In this document: positions 8,530 through 17,374 of the stretch, piece after piece
Position numbering within the stretch: the first letter of the stretch is position 1
How the letters are laid out: each line of letters begins with the position of its first letter
NCBI RefSeq assembly: GCF_000024345.1
Contig: NC_013729.1
Coordinates: 5,456,001-5,520,000, forward strand
DNA from: Kribbella flavida DSM 17836
GTDB lineage: Bacteria > Actinomycetota > Actinomycetes > Propionibacteriales > Kribbellaceae
Direction of reading: 5' to 3'
DNA: 64,000 nucleotides
Translations under genes and position numbers: made by a program
Notes under the pieces: model-generated
What the model was told of the DNA's origin: nothing
Databases searched by the model: none
Seen by the model: only the letters and a program-made list of their open reading frames with translations

Positions 8530-9837
8530 TCAATCTCCTTCGACCCGCATCACACTGCTGACTTCCCGAACGATGTCCATGTCACGCAGGGTCTCCACGG
8601 TGGTCGACAGCGCGGCGTCGGTGGCGGTGTGGGTGACCACGACGAGCTGCGCGTCACCGCCGCGGCCTTCCTGGCGCACGGTCTGGATCGACACGTCGTG
8701 CTCGGCGAAGGCCTGGGCCACCGCCGCCAGCACACCGGCCTTGTCGGCCACGTCCAGCGACACGTGGTAGCGGGTCATCGCGGCGCCCATCGGCCGCACG
8801 GCTCGCTGGGTGTACGACGACTCGCCGACCCCCGGCACTTCCTTGAGCCGGTTGCGCGCGGCGGACACCAGATCCCCGAGGACAGCACTGGCCGTCGGGG
8901 CACCGCCGGCACCACGACCATAGAACATCAGCTGGCCGGCCGCTTTGGATTCCACGAAAACCGCGTTGTAGGCGTCCCGGACCGAGGCCAGTGGATGGCT
9001 CTGCGGGATCATCGCCGGGTAGACCCGGGCACTGACCGAGTCGGTCGCCTCGTCCAGCTCGCAGATCGCCAGCGACTTCACCACGCAGCCCATCGCACGC
9101 GCCGAGGCGATGTCGGTGGCCGACACGTCGGTGATGCCCTCGCGGTGCACGTCGGCGATCGAGACCCGGGTGTGGAAGGCCAGGCTGGCCAGCAGCGCCG
9201 CCTTCGCCGCGGCGTCGAAGCCCTCGATGTCGGCGGTCGGGTCGGCCTCGGCGTACCCGAGCGCCTGCGCCTCCTCCAGCGCCTCGTCGAAGCCGGCGCC
9301 GGTGGAGTCCATCTTGTCCAGGATGTAGTTCGTGGTGCCGTTGACGATGCCCATCACCCGGGTCACGTCGTCGCCGGCCAGCGACTCGCGCAGCGGCCGC
9401 AGGATCGGGATCGCGCCGGCCACGGCGGCCTCGAAGTACAGGTCGCGCTGGTACTTCTCGGCGGCGGCGAACAGCGTCGGGCCGTCCTCGGCGAGCAGCG
9501 CCTTGTTCGCCGTGACGACGGAGGCGCCGTGCTCGAGCGCGGTCAGGATCAGCCCGCGGGCGGGCTCCAGGCCGCCGATCACCTCGATCACCAGGTCCAG
9601 GTCGCCGCGGCTGACCAGGGCTTGGGCGTCGGTGGTGATCAGGGCGGGGTCGACCGCGATGTCCCGCTCGCGACCGGCCCGGCGGACGGCGATGCCGGCG
9701 ATCTCCAGCGGCGCGCCCACCCGGGCGGCCAGGTCGTCGGCGCGCGTGGTGAGGATCCGGACCACCTCGGTGCCGACCACGCCGCAGCCCAGCAGGGCGA
9801 CCTTCAGAGGCAACTTGTCGGTCCCGTTCGGCGTCAT
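8530..9837 (-). CDS. hom: Homoserine dehydrogenase with ACT domain
   Basis: Reduces aspartate semialdehyde to homoserine with NAD(P)H, the branch to threonine, methionine and isoleucine. The ATG at 9837 overlaps the lysA stop as ATGA. Of 435 aa, residues 10-130 form the Rossmann fold (GCGVVGTE), followed by the catalytic homoserine dehydrogenase domain with GTTNYI and the EADPTADIEG motif. The C-terminus (from about 352) is an ACT domain, YHVSLDVADKAGVLAAVAQ, which in this family mediates feedback inhibition by threonine. Position between lysA and thrC places both aspartate-family branches in one operon. Confidence 0.97.
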   Translation of the reverse strand: MTPNGTDKLPLKVALLGCGVVGTEVVRILTTRADDLAARVGAPLEIAGIAVRRAGRERDIAVDPALITTDAQALVSRGDLDLVIEVIGGLEPARGLILTALEHGASVVTANKALLAEDGPTLFAAAEKYQRDLYFEAAVAGAIPILRPLRESLAGDDVTRVMGIVNGTTNYILDKMDSTGAGFDEALEEAQALGYAEADPTADIEGFDAAAKAALLASLAFHTRVSIADVHREGITDVSATDIASARAMGCVVKSLAICELDEATDSVSARVYPAMIPQSHPLASVRDAYNAVFVESKAAGQLMFYGRGAGGAPTASAVLGDLVSAARNRLKEVPGVGESSYTQRAVRPMGAAMTRYHVSLDVADKAGVLAAVAQAFAEHDVSIQTVRQEGRGGDAQLVVVTHTATDAALSTTVETLRDMDIVREVSSVMRVEGD

Positions 9838-11237
9838 TCGGCCCCCATGTCCAGCAGCAGCAGGTCGTCCTCGGTCTCGCGGCGTACGACGACCCGCGTC
9901 CGCCCGTCCTTCACCGCGATCACCGGCGGCCGCGGTACGTGGTTGTAGTTGCTCGCCATCGACCGGCAGTACGCGCCGGTGCCCGGGACGGCGACCAGGT
10001 CGCCCGGCGTCACGTCGGAGGGCAGGAACTCGTCCTTGACCACGATGTCGCCGGACTCGCAGTGCTTGCCGACCACCCGGGCCAGCGTCGGGGTCGCGTC
10101 GGAGGACCGGTTGGCCAGCGTGCAGGAGTAGTCGGCGTCGTACAGGGCGGTGCGGATGTTGTCGCTCATGCCGCCGTCCACCGAGACGTAGGTACGCGAC
10201 GCGCCGGCGTCCAGCGCGACCTCCTTGACCGTGCCGACCGAGTAGACCGTGCAGACGGCCGGGCCGACGATCGCGCGCCCGGGCTCGATCGACACCCGCG
10301 GCACCTCGACGCCGTACGCCCGGCACTCGTGCTCGACGATCTTGCCCATCTCGGTGGCCAGCTGCGCGGGGTCGGCCGGGTCGTCCTGGGTGGTGTAGGC
10401 GATGCCGAAGCCACCACCCAGGTCGAGCTCCGGCATGTCGACGCCGAGCTCGTCGGAAACCCTTGCGTGCAAGGCGATCAGCCGCTTCGCGGCCAGCTCG
10501 AAGCCGGAGGTGTCGAAGATCTGCGAGCCGATGTGCGAGTGCAGGCCGAGCAGCCGCAGCTCGGCCGCTTGGTTGACCTTGGCAACGGCTTCGAAGGCCG
10601 CGCCGGAGGTGATCGAGAAGCCGAACTTCTGGTCCTCGTGCGCGGTCGCGATGTACTCGTGGGTGTGCGCCTCGACGCCCGCGGTGACCCGGACCATCAC
10701 CGGCGCCACCACACCGCGCTCGGCGGCCAGCGCGACCAGCCGGTCGATCTCGAACAGCGAGTCGACGATGATCCGGCCGACGCCGGCGTCCAGGGCGCGA
10801 GCCAGCTCCTGCTCGGACTTGTTGTTGCCGTGGAACCCGAGGCGGCTCGGGTCCGCGCCGGCGCGCAGCGCGACCGCCAGCTCGCCGCCGCTGCAGATGT
10901 CGAGATTGAGCCCCTCCTCCATCACCCAGCGGACCACCGTCGTGCACAGGAACGCCTTGCCGGCGTAGTACACGTCCATGTCCTTGAAGGCGCGCCTGAA
11001 GGCCCGCGCCCGGGTCCGGAAGTCGTCCTCGTCCAGCACGTACGCCGGGCTGCCGTGCTCGGCGACCAGGTCACGCAGCTCGACGCCGCCGATCTCCAGC
11101 GCGCCGTCGGCGTTCTTCTTCGCGGTGTTCGACCACAGCGCGGGGACCAGGTCGTTGACGTCGCGGGGCGCCCGCAGCCACGGCGGCGCCTTGTGCCCGA
11201 TGTCGGCGTGCAGCGTGCCCGCCTCGTGCGCCCTCAC
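9834..11237 (-). CDS. lysA: Diaminopimelate decarboxylase
   Basis: PLP-dependent decarboxylation of meso-diaminopimelate to lysine. The start is GTG at 11237, inside the argS stop (ATGTGA), giving VRAHEAGTLH and 467 aa; longer upstream reading lies within argS. The PLP lysine is Lys 94 in YYAGKAF. Further family motifs are the HSHIGSQI substrate loop, EPGRAIVG, and CESGDIV with the active-site cysteine contributed across the dimer. The N-terminal extension (residues 1-50, with PPWLRAPRDVNDLVPALWS) is typical of actinobacterial LysA. It is followed by hom with a 4-nt overlap. Confidence 0.97.
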   Translation of the reverse strand: MRAHEAGTLHADIGHKAPPWLRAPRDVNDLVPALWSNTAKKNADGALEIGGVELRDLVAEHGSPAYVLDEDDFRTRARAFRRAFKDMDVYYAGKAFLCTTVVRWVMEEGLNLDICSGGELAVALRAGADPSRLGFHGNNKSEQELARALDAGVGRIIVDSLFEIDRLVALAAERGVVAPVMVRVTAGVEAHTHEYIATAHEDQKFGFSITSGAAFEAVAKVNQAAELRLLGLHSHIGSQIFDTSGFELAAKRLIALHARVSDELGVDMPELDLGGGFGIAYTTQDDPADPAQLATEMGKIVEHECRAYGVEVPRVSIEPGRAIVGPAVCTVYSVGTVKEVALDAGASRTYVSVDGGMSDNIRTALYDADYSCTLANRSSDATPTLARVVGKHCESGDIVVKDEFLPSDVTPGDLVAVPGTGAYCRSMASNYNHVPRPPVIAVKDGRTRVVVRRETEDDLLLLDMGAE

Positions 11238-12892
11238 ATCCGCTCCGGAGCGGAGACGCCGAGCAGGTCCAGCCCGTTGGCGAGCACGGTCCTGGTCGCA
11301 CCGACCAGGGTCAGGCGAGCCTTGTGCACCGGCTCCACCTCCTCGTCGCCGCGCGGCAGCACGCGGCAGCTGTCGTAGAACTTGTGGAAGGCCGACGCGG
11401 TGTCCTCGAGGTAGCGCGCGATCCGGTGCGGCTCGCGCAGCTCGGCCGCCGTCGCCACGATCCGTGGGAACTCGGCCAGCGCGCGGAGCAGGTCGCCCTC
11501 GCGGTCGTGGCTGAGCAGTCCCGGGTCGAACTCGTCGAGCTTGATGCCGAGGTCGTCGGCGTTGCGCAGGATCGAGGCGAGCCGGGCGTGCGCGTACTGC
11601 ACGTAGTACACCGGGTTCTCGCTGACCTGGCGGGTCATCTCCTCGATGTCCAGCGTGAGCGGCGAGTCCACCGGGTAGCGGCACAGCGTGTACCGCAGCG
11701 GGTCGACGCCGCCCTCCTCGACCAGCTCGGCGAGCGTGACGATCGTGCCGGCCCGCTTGGACAGCTTCATCTCCTCGCCGCCCTTGAGAATCTTCACCAG
11801 CTGGCCGATCAGGATCTCGATGTTGTGCTCGGGGTCGTCGCCGGCGCAGGCCGCGATCGCCTTCAGCCGGTTCACGTAGCCGTGGTGGTCGGCGCCGAGC
11901 AGGTAGATCGCCACCTCGAAGCCGCGCTCGCGCTTGTTCACGTAGTACGCGGCGTCGGAGGCGAAGTAGGTGGGTTCGCCGTTGGACCGGATCAGCACCC
12001 GGTCCTTGTCGTCGGTGAAATCGGTGGTGCGCATCCAGAGCGCGCCGTCGTCGTCGTACAGGTGACCCTGGCCGCGCAGCTTCTCGATCGCGTGGCCGAC
12101 GCCGTCCTGCTCGTGCAGGCTGCGCTCGGAGTACCAGACGTCGAACTTGGTCCGGAAATGCTCCAGCTGCGCCTGCTGCTCCTTGAGCTGCCGCTCGTAC
12201 CCGGCCTCGCGGAACGCGACGGTCTGCTCGGCGTCGGGCAGCTCGGTGATGCCGGGCACCTCGGCGACGATCCGCTCGGCCAGCTCGAGGATGTACGCCC
12301 CGTGGTACCCGTCCTCGGGGATCGGCTGACCCTGCGCGGCCGCCTTCAGCGAGGCGCCGAACTTGTCCATCTGGGCGCCGCGGTCGTTCACGTAGAACTC
12401 GCGGGTGACCACCGCGCCCGCCTTGGCCAGCACCCGGGCCAGCGCGTCGCCGACGGCGGCCCAGCGGGTGTGCCCGAGGTGCAGCGGGCCGGTCGGGTTG
12501 GCGGAGATGAACTCGAGGTTGATCGCCTGCCCCTGGAGGCTGTCACTGCTGCCGTACGCCGGGCCGGCGTCCACGATCGCCTGCGCGATCTTGCCCTGGG
12601 CATCGGCCGCGACCCGGAGGTTGATGAAGCCGGGGCCGGCGATCTCGACCGCGGTGATCGCGTCGTCGCTGTCCAGCTTGGCCGCCAGCAGCTCGGCGAA
12701 CCGGCGCGGGTTCAGACCGGAGCGCTTGCCCAGCTGCATGGCGACGTTGGTGGCGTAGTCCCCGTGCTCGGGGTTCTTGGGTCGCTCGACCTTCAGCTCC
12801 CGCGGCAGCCCGCCGTCGACAGTGATGGTGCCGTCGTCGACGAGCGCGGTCAGGGCCTGCAGGATCTTCTCAGCGAGCTGTTCCGGAGTCAC
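11234..12892 (-). CDS. argS: Arginyl-tRNA synthetase
   Basis: Charges tRNA-Arg. Class I synthetase of 552 aa with GTG start. The N-terminal Add1 domain (1-95) recognises the tRNA D-loop; the HIGH motif is HLGH at 138-141; the KMSKS equivalent is KLSKR at 376-380; the C-terminal DALR anticodon-binding domain includes YVQYAHARLASILRNA. It heads the run into lysA, an arrangement common in actinobacteria. A tRNA-Arg(CCG) gene lies 1.6 kb away, probably by chance. The 82-nt upstream gap should hold the operon promoter; I see no T-box or obvious leader peptide. Confidence 0.97.
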   Translation of the reverse strand: MTPEQLAEKILQALTALVDDGTITVDGGLPRELKVERPKNPEHGDYATNVAMQLGKRSGLNPRRFAELLAAKLDSDDAITAVEIAGPGFINLRVAADAQGKIAQAIVDAGPAYGSSDSLQGQAINLEFISANPTGPLHLGHTRWAAVGDALARVLAKAGAVVTREFYVNDRGAQMDKFGASLKAAAQGQPIPEDGYHGAYILELAERIVAEVPGITELPDAEQTVAFREAGYERQLKEQQAQLEHFRTKFDVWYSERSLHEQDGVGHAIEKLRGQGHLYDDDGALWMRTTDFTDDKDRVLIRSNGEPTYFASDAAYYVNKRERGFEVAIYLLGADHHGYVNRLKAIAACAGDDPEHNIEILIGQLVKILKGGEEMKLSKRAGTIVTLAELVEEGGVDPLRYTLCRYPVDSPLTLDIEEMTRQVSENPVYYVQYAHARLASILRNADDLGIKLDEFDPGLLSHDREGDLLRALAEFPRIVATAAELREPHRIARYLEDTASAFHKFYDSCRVLPRGDEEVEPVHKARLTLVGATRTVLANGLDLLGVSAPERM

Positions 12893-12974
12893 CGGCCCAG
12901 CCTAATGCTCAGCCGCCCCCGTCCCGTCCCCCGCATCCACAGCTCGGGACCCGCGGGGCAGTGCCGGTACTCCG

Positions 12975-13430
12975 TCAGGCCGGGCTGAGGCGCAGGATGG
13001 CCAGCGGCTGGTTCACGGCGACGGTGACGATGGCCAGGCCGTTGAGCCGGGAGCGGAAGCCGGGCTGCTGCCGCTCCGCGCCGACCCGGGCACTCGCGGT
13101 GCCGCCGCTGAAGTCGACGCAGGTCTCGCTCACCCGGTGCACCACCAGCGTGCTGAACCCGGCGGCGCTGCGCTTGACCGGCACCTTCGAGCCGGTGCGG
13201 ACGTAGACCTCGCAGGTCCCGTCCTTGCAGGCCCGGTAGTTGAAACCGTCCTTGGCGCGCGGCCCGGTGGGCGACGGTGACGGCGTACGGGTCGGCATGG
13301 CGGCGGAGTTGCGCCCGACCGACTGGCCGACCGGCGTACTGCCGGCGGCGGAGCCGCTCTCGCTCACACTGCCGCAAGCGGTCAGGGCGACGACGCTCAC
13401 CGCGACTGTGAGGGGCCTACTGGTGCGCAT
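12975..13430 (-). CDS. Small lipoprotein, unknown function
   Basis: A 151-aa predicted lipoprotein, ATG at 13430. The signal peptide MRTSRPLTVAVSVVALTAC ends in lipobox LTAC, with the lipidated Cys at residue 19. A Ser/Thr/Pro linker follows (to about 55), then a small domain with three cysteines (FNYRACKDGTCEVYV and SETCVDF) and an alternating polar/hydrophobic pattern suggesting beta strands. I do not recognise the family. It lies upstream of argS on the same strand, 82 nt away, and just downstream of another small lipoprotein gene, so the two may be expressed together. Confidence 0.7.
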   Translation of the reverse strand: MRTSRPLTVAVSVVALTACGSVSESGSAAGSTPVGQSVGRNSAAMPTRTPSPSPTGPRAKDGFNYRACKDGTCEVYVRTGSKVPVKRSAAGFSTLVVHRVSETCVDFSGGTASARVGAERQQPGFRSRLNGLAIVTVAVNQPLAILRLSPA

Positions 13431-13521
13431 GAGGTCAGCAAAGCGTAATAAGCGGGTCACGGACAGCTTGTGGGCAGCTTCCTGCCACTTGATGTGACGC
13501 ACGTTCCATCTGATGGACCGA

Positions 13522-14034
13522 TCAGCGGGTGGCAGTGACCCGGATCTGACTCTCGCGGACCAGCTTGGTGTCCCAGGCGGCCGGGCGGCCGTTGACCTCG
13601 ACCTTGACCGCGCCGCAGGCGTCGCCGAGACACTTGCCGTCGTACCGGACACCCCACAGCTCGAAGAACTGCTTCAGCGTCGGCCGCTCGGCCCTGGTCT
13701 TCGCTTCGACGTAGACCAGCCCGTCGTCGGTGTGGGTGTGCACCGCGGCCTGTTCGGCCCGGACCCGGTCGACCCCGATCCCGGCCGGCACCTGCACCGC
13801 GGCCCCGTCGACGGTGACCGCCAGCTTGACCGTGTACGGCATCGGGCCGCTGAAGTCGAGCGGCAGCCGTTCCATCCCGGCCTTGTCGATGTACGAGACC
13901 GCGTCGCGCGGCGCGTCCCACGGCGGGCCGCCGGCCCGGATCTCGGCGGGACCCGGCGGTGCCGGGCCCACCTGGCAGCCGCTCACCACGGAGAGCGCGG
14001 CCGCCAGGACGGCGGCGTACACCCCTGCTCTCAT
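13522..14034 (-). CDS. Small lipoprotein, unknown function
   Basis: A 170-aa predicted lipoprotein, ATG at 14034. The signal peptide MRAGVYAAVLAAALSVVSGC ends in lipobox VSGC (Cys 20). The mature part has beta-rich stretches (YTVKLAVTVDGAAVQVPAGIGVD) and the phrase AAVHTHTDDGLVYVEA, followed by LKQFFELWGVRYDGKCLGDACG with a Cys pair. Histidine-threonine-histidine clusters like this occur in small exported metal- or redox-associated proteins, but that is only a resemblance. Its 3' end is 91 nt from the next minus-strand lipoprotein gene. Confidence 0.72.
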   Translation of the reverse strand: MRAGVYAAVLAAALSVVSGCQVGPAPPGPAEIRAGGPPWDAPRDAVSYIDKAGMERLPLDFSGPMPYTVKLAVTVDGAAVQVPAGIGVDRVRAEQAAVHTHTDDGLVYVEAKTRAERPTLKQFFELWGVRYDGKCLGDACGAVKVEVNGRPAAWDTKLVRESQIRVTATR

Positions 14035-14090
14035 GCAGAGCAGGGTTTCACGACCCACCGGCGCGGGGTGCCGGGGGCCAGGGCCGAAGG

Positions 14091-14273
14091 TCAGTTCTCC
14101 GACGGCATCATCACCCACAGGACCAGGTAGATCAGGAACTGCGGACCGGGCAGGATGCAGCTGATCACGAAGATGAGGCGCATGGTGTTCGGCGTGGTGC
14201 CGAAGCGGCGCGCGAGACCGGCACATACGCCGCCGATCCAGCGATTGCGCGGACGGACCAAAGTGGTAGCCAT
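14091..14273 (-). CDS. PspC-domain membrane protein
   Basis: A 60-aa protein starting MATTLVRPRNRWIGGVCAG. RNRWIGGVCAGLARRFG is the diagnostic start of PspC (phage-shock protein C) domains, followed by a single hydrophobic segment (LIFVISCILPGPQFLIYLVLWVMMP). In Gram-positive bacteria small PspC proteins are membrane stress components, sometimes fused to kinases; this one is stand-alone. It is preceded by a 201-nt region shared with the tRNA gene and followed by a lipoprotein gene 56 nt downstream. Confidence 0.85.
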   Translation of the reverse strand: MATTLVRPRNRWIGGVCAGLARRFGTTPNTMRLIFVISCILPGPQFLIYLVLWVMMPSEN

Positions 14274-14474
14274 CAGGTCTGACTTCCTTTCAGCTCTGGG
14301 ACTTACGATCACTATGACGCGTCCCCCCGGTGCCCAGATCCCGCCGCGCGGACGCTCCAGGGTCGGTTCAGGGTCACCCCCGGTCGACCCGTCGGTGACC
14401 CGCCGGACCCCCGCTGCACCGATGCCGATTCGAGCCCGGGGCAGATCACCTGCTACTGTTCTGCTCGTTCCTGA

Positions 14475-14546
14475 GCCCCCGTAGCTCAGGGGATAGAGCA
14501 CCGCCCTCCGGAGGCGGGTGCGCAGGTTCGAATCCTGCCGGGGGCG
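14475..14546 (+). tRNA. tRNA-Arg (anticodon CCG)
   Basis: A complete cloverleaf: acceptor GCCCCCG pairs with CGGGGGC, D stem GCTC/GAGC, anticodon stem CCGCC/GGCGG with loop CTCCGGA (anticodon CCG, reads CGG arginine codons), T stem GCAGG/CCTGC with loop TTCGAAT, discriminator G. Length is 72 nt without an encoded CCA and with a 4-nt variable loop. A possible -10 box TACTGT lies at 14454-14459. CGG is heavily used in this genome region. Confidence 0.96.
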
Positions 14547-14605
14547 CGGTCGATCTGGGCGATCTATGCTCGCGGAGAGCGCGAGCTTGGATCGCCCTTC
14601 GTTTT

Positions 14606-14653
14606 GTGGGGGTGCGACCCCCACGCCCCGCCCGGAGGGGCTTCGCCCCCCGG
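14606..14653 (+). terminator. Tandem GC hairpins after tRNA-Arg
   Basis: GTGGGGGT-GCG-ACCCCCAC (14606-14624) forms a perfect hairpin just after TTTT, and a second hairpin follows built on GGGGC-TTC-GCCCC flanked by CCGG on both sides (14632-14653). They lie 60 nt downstream of the tRNA and 105 nt before the PhzF gene. Transcription termination is the likely role. Confidence 0.6.
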
Positions 14654-14757
14654 ACCCCCCGGGTTGGCTGGGGTCGGCCGCCGCGGTCACCCCCCGGGTG
14701 TGGTGGCTGGGGGCGCGGTCGCGGTCGCTCGTACCGGGGTGCTGTTGAATTGGGGGC

Positions 14758-15600
14758 ATGACGATCCTGCGGTACAGCGCGTTCTCGACGGATCCGGCGG
14801 GGGGTAATCCGGCGGGGGTGGTGCTGGATGCGCGGGGGATGGACGCGGACTCGATGCAGGCGATCGCGGCGGAGGTCGGGTACTCCGAGACCGCGTTCCT
14901 GACCGGCGGGCCGGTGGCCGGTGCGGACGGCGTGATCCCGATCCGCTACTTCTCCCCCGAGGCCGAGGTTCCGTTCTGCGGGCATGCCACGGTCGCGACC
15001 GCCGTGGCGGTGGCCGAGCGAGCCGGCGCGGGTGACCTGGTCTTCGCCACGCCCGCGGGCAACGTGCCGGTCTCCGTCGAGACGACGGCCGACGGGTTCC
15101 GGGCGACGCTGACCAGCGTCGAGCCGTACGTCGAACCGGTGCACCACCTCGACGACGTCCTGGACATGCTCGGGTGGCGGGCCGACGAGCTCGATCCGGC
15201 GCTGCCGGCGTACGTCGCCTACGCCGGCGCGCGGCACCTCGTGCTAGGTGCGGCGACACGGCAACGACTGGCCGACCTGGCCTACGACTTCGACCGCCTG
15301 CTCGCGTACATGCGAGAGCGCGATCTCACCACCCTGCAGCTCGTCTGGCGGGAGTCGGACACCGTGTGGCACGTCCGCAACCCGTTCCCCGTCGGTGGTG
15401 TGGTCGAGGACCCGGCGACCGGTGCCGCGGCCGCCGCCTTCGGTGCCTACCTGCGCGAGCTGGGTCTGGTTCGGCCACCGGCCACCGTCGTTCTGCACCA
15501 GGGCGACGACCTCGGTCGTCCCAGCGTGATCGAGGTCGAGCTCCGCGAGGGCGATACCCGAGTCCGGGTGAGCGGCACCGCAGTACCGATCGGGACCTAA
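14758..15600 (+). CDS. PhzF-family isomerase
   Basis: Member of the PhzF / diaminopimelate-epimerase-fold family, 280 aa, which catalyses isomerisations by general acid-base chemistry. The catalytic glutamate is Glu 44 in GYSETAF, and CGHAT (74-78) and the C-terminal GGVVEDPATGAAAAAFG motif bind the substrate carboxylate. The founding enzyme acts in phenazine synthesis, but there is no phenazine cluster here, so the substrate is unknown. Its TAA stop overlaps the opposing TAG stop of the lipoate ligase gene, a 3-nt convergent overlap. Confidence 0.9.
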   Translation: MTILRYSAFSTDPAGGNPAGVVLDARGMDADSMQAIAAEVGYSETAFLTGGPVAGADGVIPIRYFSPEAEVPFCGHATVATAVAVAERAGAGDLVFATPAGNVPVSVETTADGFRATLTSVEPYVEPVHHLDDVLDMLGWRADELDPALPAYVAYAGARHLVLGAATRQRLADLAYDFDRLLAYMRERDLTTLQLVWRESDTVWHVRNPFPVGGVVEDPATGAAAAAFGAYLRELGLVRPPATVVLHQGDDLGRPSVIEVELREGDTRVRVSGTAVPIGT

Positions 15601-16646
15601 GGGACCTGGTTGAGCCAGGCCTCGGTGCCGAACTTGGCGCCGACTCGTCGCTCGGCCTCGGCGACCGTCTCCGGCGAGATGGCACCCGGCGCCAGACCGT
15701 AGCGAGCGCGGAACGTGCCGACCATCCGGTCGATCACCTCGGCGCGGTCCAGACCGGTCTGGCTGCGCAGCGGGTCGACGCGCTTGGCGGCGCTCTTGGT
15801 GCCCTTGTCGGACAGCTTTTCCCGGCCGATCCGCAGCACCTGCAGCATCTTCGTCGCGTCCATGTCGTAGGCCATCGTGACGTGGTGCAGCACCGCGCCG
15901 CCGGCGAACCGCTTCTGCGCGGCGCCGGCGATCTTGCCGGCCGGCGAGGTGATGTCGTTGATCGGCTGGTACGTCGCCGCGATGCCGAGCTCGTTCAGCG
16001 CGCCGACCACCCAGTCGTCGAGGAACGCGTACGACTCGACGTACGACAGGCCGGAGACCAGCGACTCCGGGACGTAGAGCGAGTACGTGATCGTGTTGCC
16101 CGGTTCGACGAACATCGCCCCGCCACCACTGATCCGCCGGACGACGGTCACGTCGTGCTCGGCGGCGCCGGCCAGGTCGACCTCGTTGCGCAGCGACTGG
16201 AAGCTGCCGATGATCACCGCGTTCGACGCCCACTCCCAGACCCGCAGCGTCGGCGGCCGCTCGCCCGACCCGACCTGCTCGGTCAGCACCTCGTCGAGCG
16301 CCATCTGCAGCGCCGGCTCCCGCGGTACGTCGTGCACGAACTCCCACGCGTGGTCGTGCCAGCCGGTCGCCCCGGTCAGCGCACGGCGTACGGCGACCGC
16401 GACGGCCTCGGGCGAGAACCCGAGCATCTCGACGCCGTCCCCCAGCACGGCCCGGACCCGCGCGGCGACCTGGGCCGCCGGCGCGCTCACCGGCGTACCG
16501 GCCAGCGCCTCGTTGATCCGCGCCAGCGCGTCGTCGGGCTCCAGGAAGAAGTCCCCGCTGATCTGCGCCCGCAGAACCGTGTCGTCCAGAACCTCGAGAT
16601 CGGCCACCACGAGCTTGCCACCCGGGACCTTGTACTCACCATGCAC
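15597..16646 (-). CDS. lplA: Lipoate-protein ligase A family, accessory domain at the N-terminus
   Basis: Predicted to activate lipoate (or octanoate) with ATP and attach it to lipoyl domains. Start GTG at 16646 (VHGEYKVPGGKLVV), 349 aa. Residues 1-90 (GEYKVPGGKLVVADLEV, then FFLEPDDALARINEAL) match the small accessory domain that in E. coli LplA is C-terminal and in some archaea is the separate LplB protein. The catalytic domain follows: ALQMALDEVL, VVRRISGGGAMF (the RRxSGGGAVF loop), NDIT and PAGKIAGAAQKR with the reactive lysine, then HHVTMAYDMD. So the two domains are in swapped order. No lipoyl-enzyme genes are nearby. Confidence 0.85.
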   Translation of the reverse strand: MHGEYKVPGGKLVVADLEVLDDTVLRAQISGDFFLEPDDALARINEALAGTPVSAPAAQVAARVRAVLGDGVEMLGFSPEAVAVAVRRALTGATGWHDHAWEFVHDVPREPALQMALDEVLTEQVGSGERPPTLRVWEWASNAVIIGSFQSLRNEVDLAGAAEHDVTVVRRISGGGAMFVEPGNTITYSLYVPESLVSGLSYVESYAFLDDWVVGALNELGIAATYQPINDITSPAGKIAGAAQKRFAGGAVLHHVTMAYDMDATKMLQVLRIGREKLSDKGTKSAAKRVDPLRSQTGLDRAEVIDRMVGTFRARYGLAPGAISPETVAEAERRVGAKFGTEAWLNQVP

Positions 16647-16702
16647 GTCTGGGACAACCGACCGAGCCGGGTGGTTGTTCCCGCCGGACGTCTCAGCCGG
16701 TG

Positions 16703-17323
16703 TCAGGCCGTGGTGAAGCGCTCGGCGTCCGGGCCGGCCAGGTGTCCGGCGGGCAGGGTGCGGCCGCAGATCACCATCAGCAGGTCCTGGGCGGAACCGG
16801 TGACCGGGCGGCCGGTGCCGAAGGTCCAGTCGAGGTCGGTGGCTCGCAGTTGGACGCCGTCCAGGTTCACCCCGAAGTACTTGAGGTGCTTCGGGGTGGT
16901 TCCGGCCAGGACGAGGCCGAGGCGGTCCAGGGGGACCTGCCGGTCGATGCCGAGGGCAATGGTGAGGTCGAGGCCGTGGATGACGTCGTGCGACAGGGCC
17001 GCGTCGTAGCCGCTGCCCGGGGGCTTCCAGAGGTGGTGGATGTTGTCCTCGAGGGTCCGGACGAGCTGCTCGGGCGTGAGCTCGGCGGCGTCGGCGCGAG
17101 CCGTCCGGTCGGCCATCCGCTGGAAGTTGCCGCGACTCCTGAGCAGCTCGGCCACGACGCGCAGGGTCGAATAGCGGTAAGGCATCACGATATGTGCCAC
17201 CAGCTCCCGGACCCGCCAGCCCTCGCACAGCGTCATCCGGTCCCAGTCGTCGGCGGACAGCTCACGCAGTACGGCGGCCAGCTCCGTGCGTTCGGCCGCG
17301 ACGGCTGCCAGGACGTCGGTCAT
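16703..17323 (-). CDS. Maleylpyruvate-isomerase-type (DinB-like) mycothiol-dependent protein
   Basis: A 206-aa protein; ATG at 17323 is preceded by GAGGAG at good spacing, favouring it over a TTG one codon upstream. The N-terminal four-helix bundle carries CEGWRVRELVAHI, the metal-binding signature of the mycothiol maleylpyruvate isomerase N-terminal domain family, with HDVIHGLDLTIALG completing the histidine set. Such proteins use mycothiol and a divalent metal; most of the many actinobacterial paralogues have no known substrate. It lies 56 nt upstream of the lplA start on the same strand. Confidence 0.82.
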   Translation of the reverse strand: MTDVLAAVAAERTELAAVLRELSADDWDRMTLCEGWRVRELVAHIVMPYRYSTLRVVAELLRSRGNFQRMADRTARADAAELTPEQLVRTLEDNIHHLWKPPGSGYDAALSHDVIHGLDLTIALGIDRQVPLDRLGLVLAGTTPKHLKYFGVNLDGVQLRATDLDWTFGTGRPVTGSAQDLLMVICGRTLPAGHLAGPDAERFTTA

Positions 17324-17374
17324 CAAGGGGCTCCTCTTCCGAAGGTCTTTGCCCCACCGAGGAACGGGACGGAC

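Noticed and set aside
6166..9948. Very long plus-strand reading frame opposite thrB, thrC and hom
   Set aside because: It is antisense to well-recognised enzymes and has the low-complexity composition of a GC-skewed shadow frame, with no family match.
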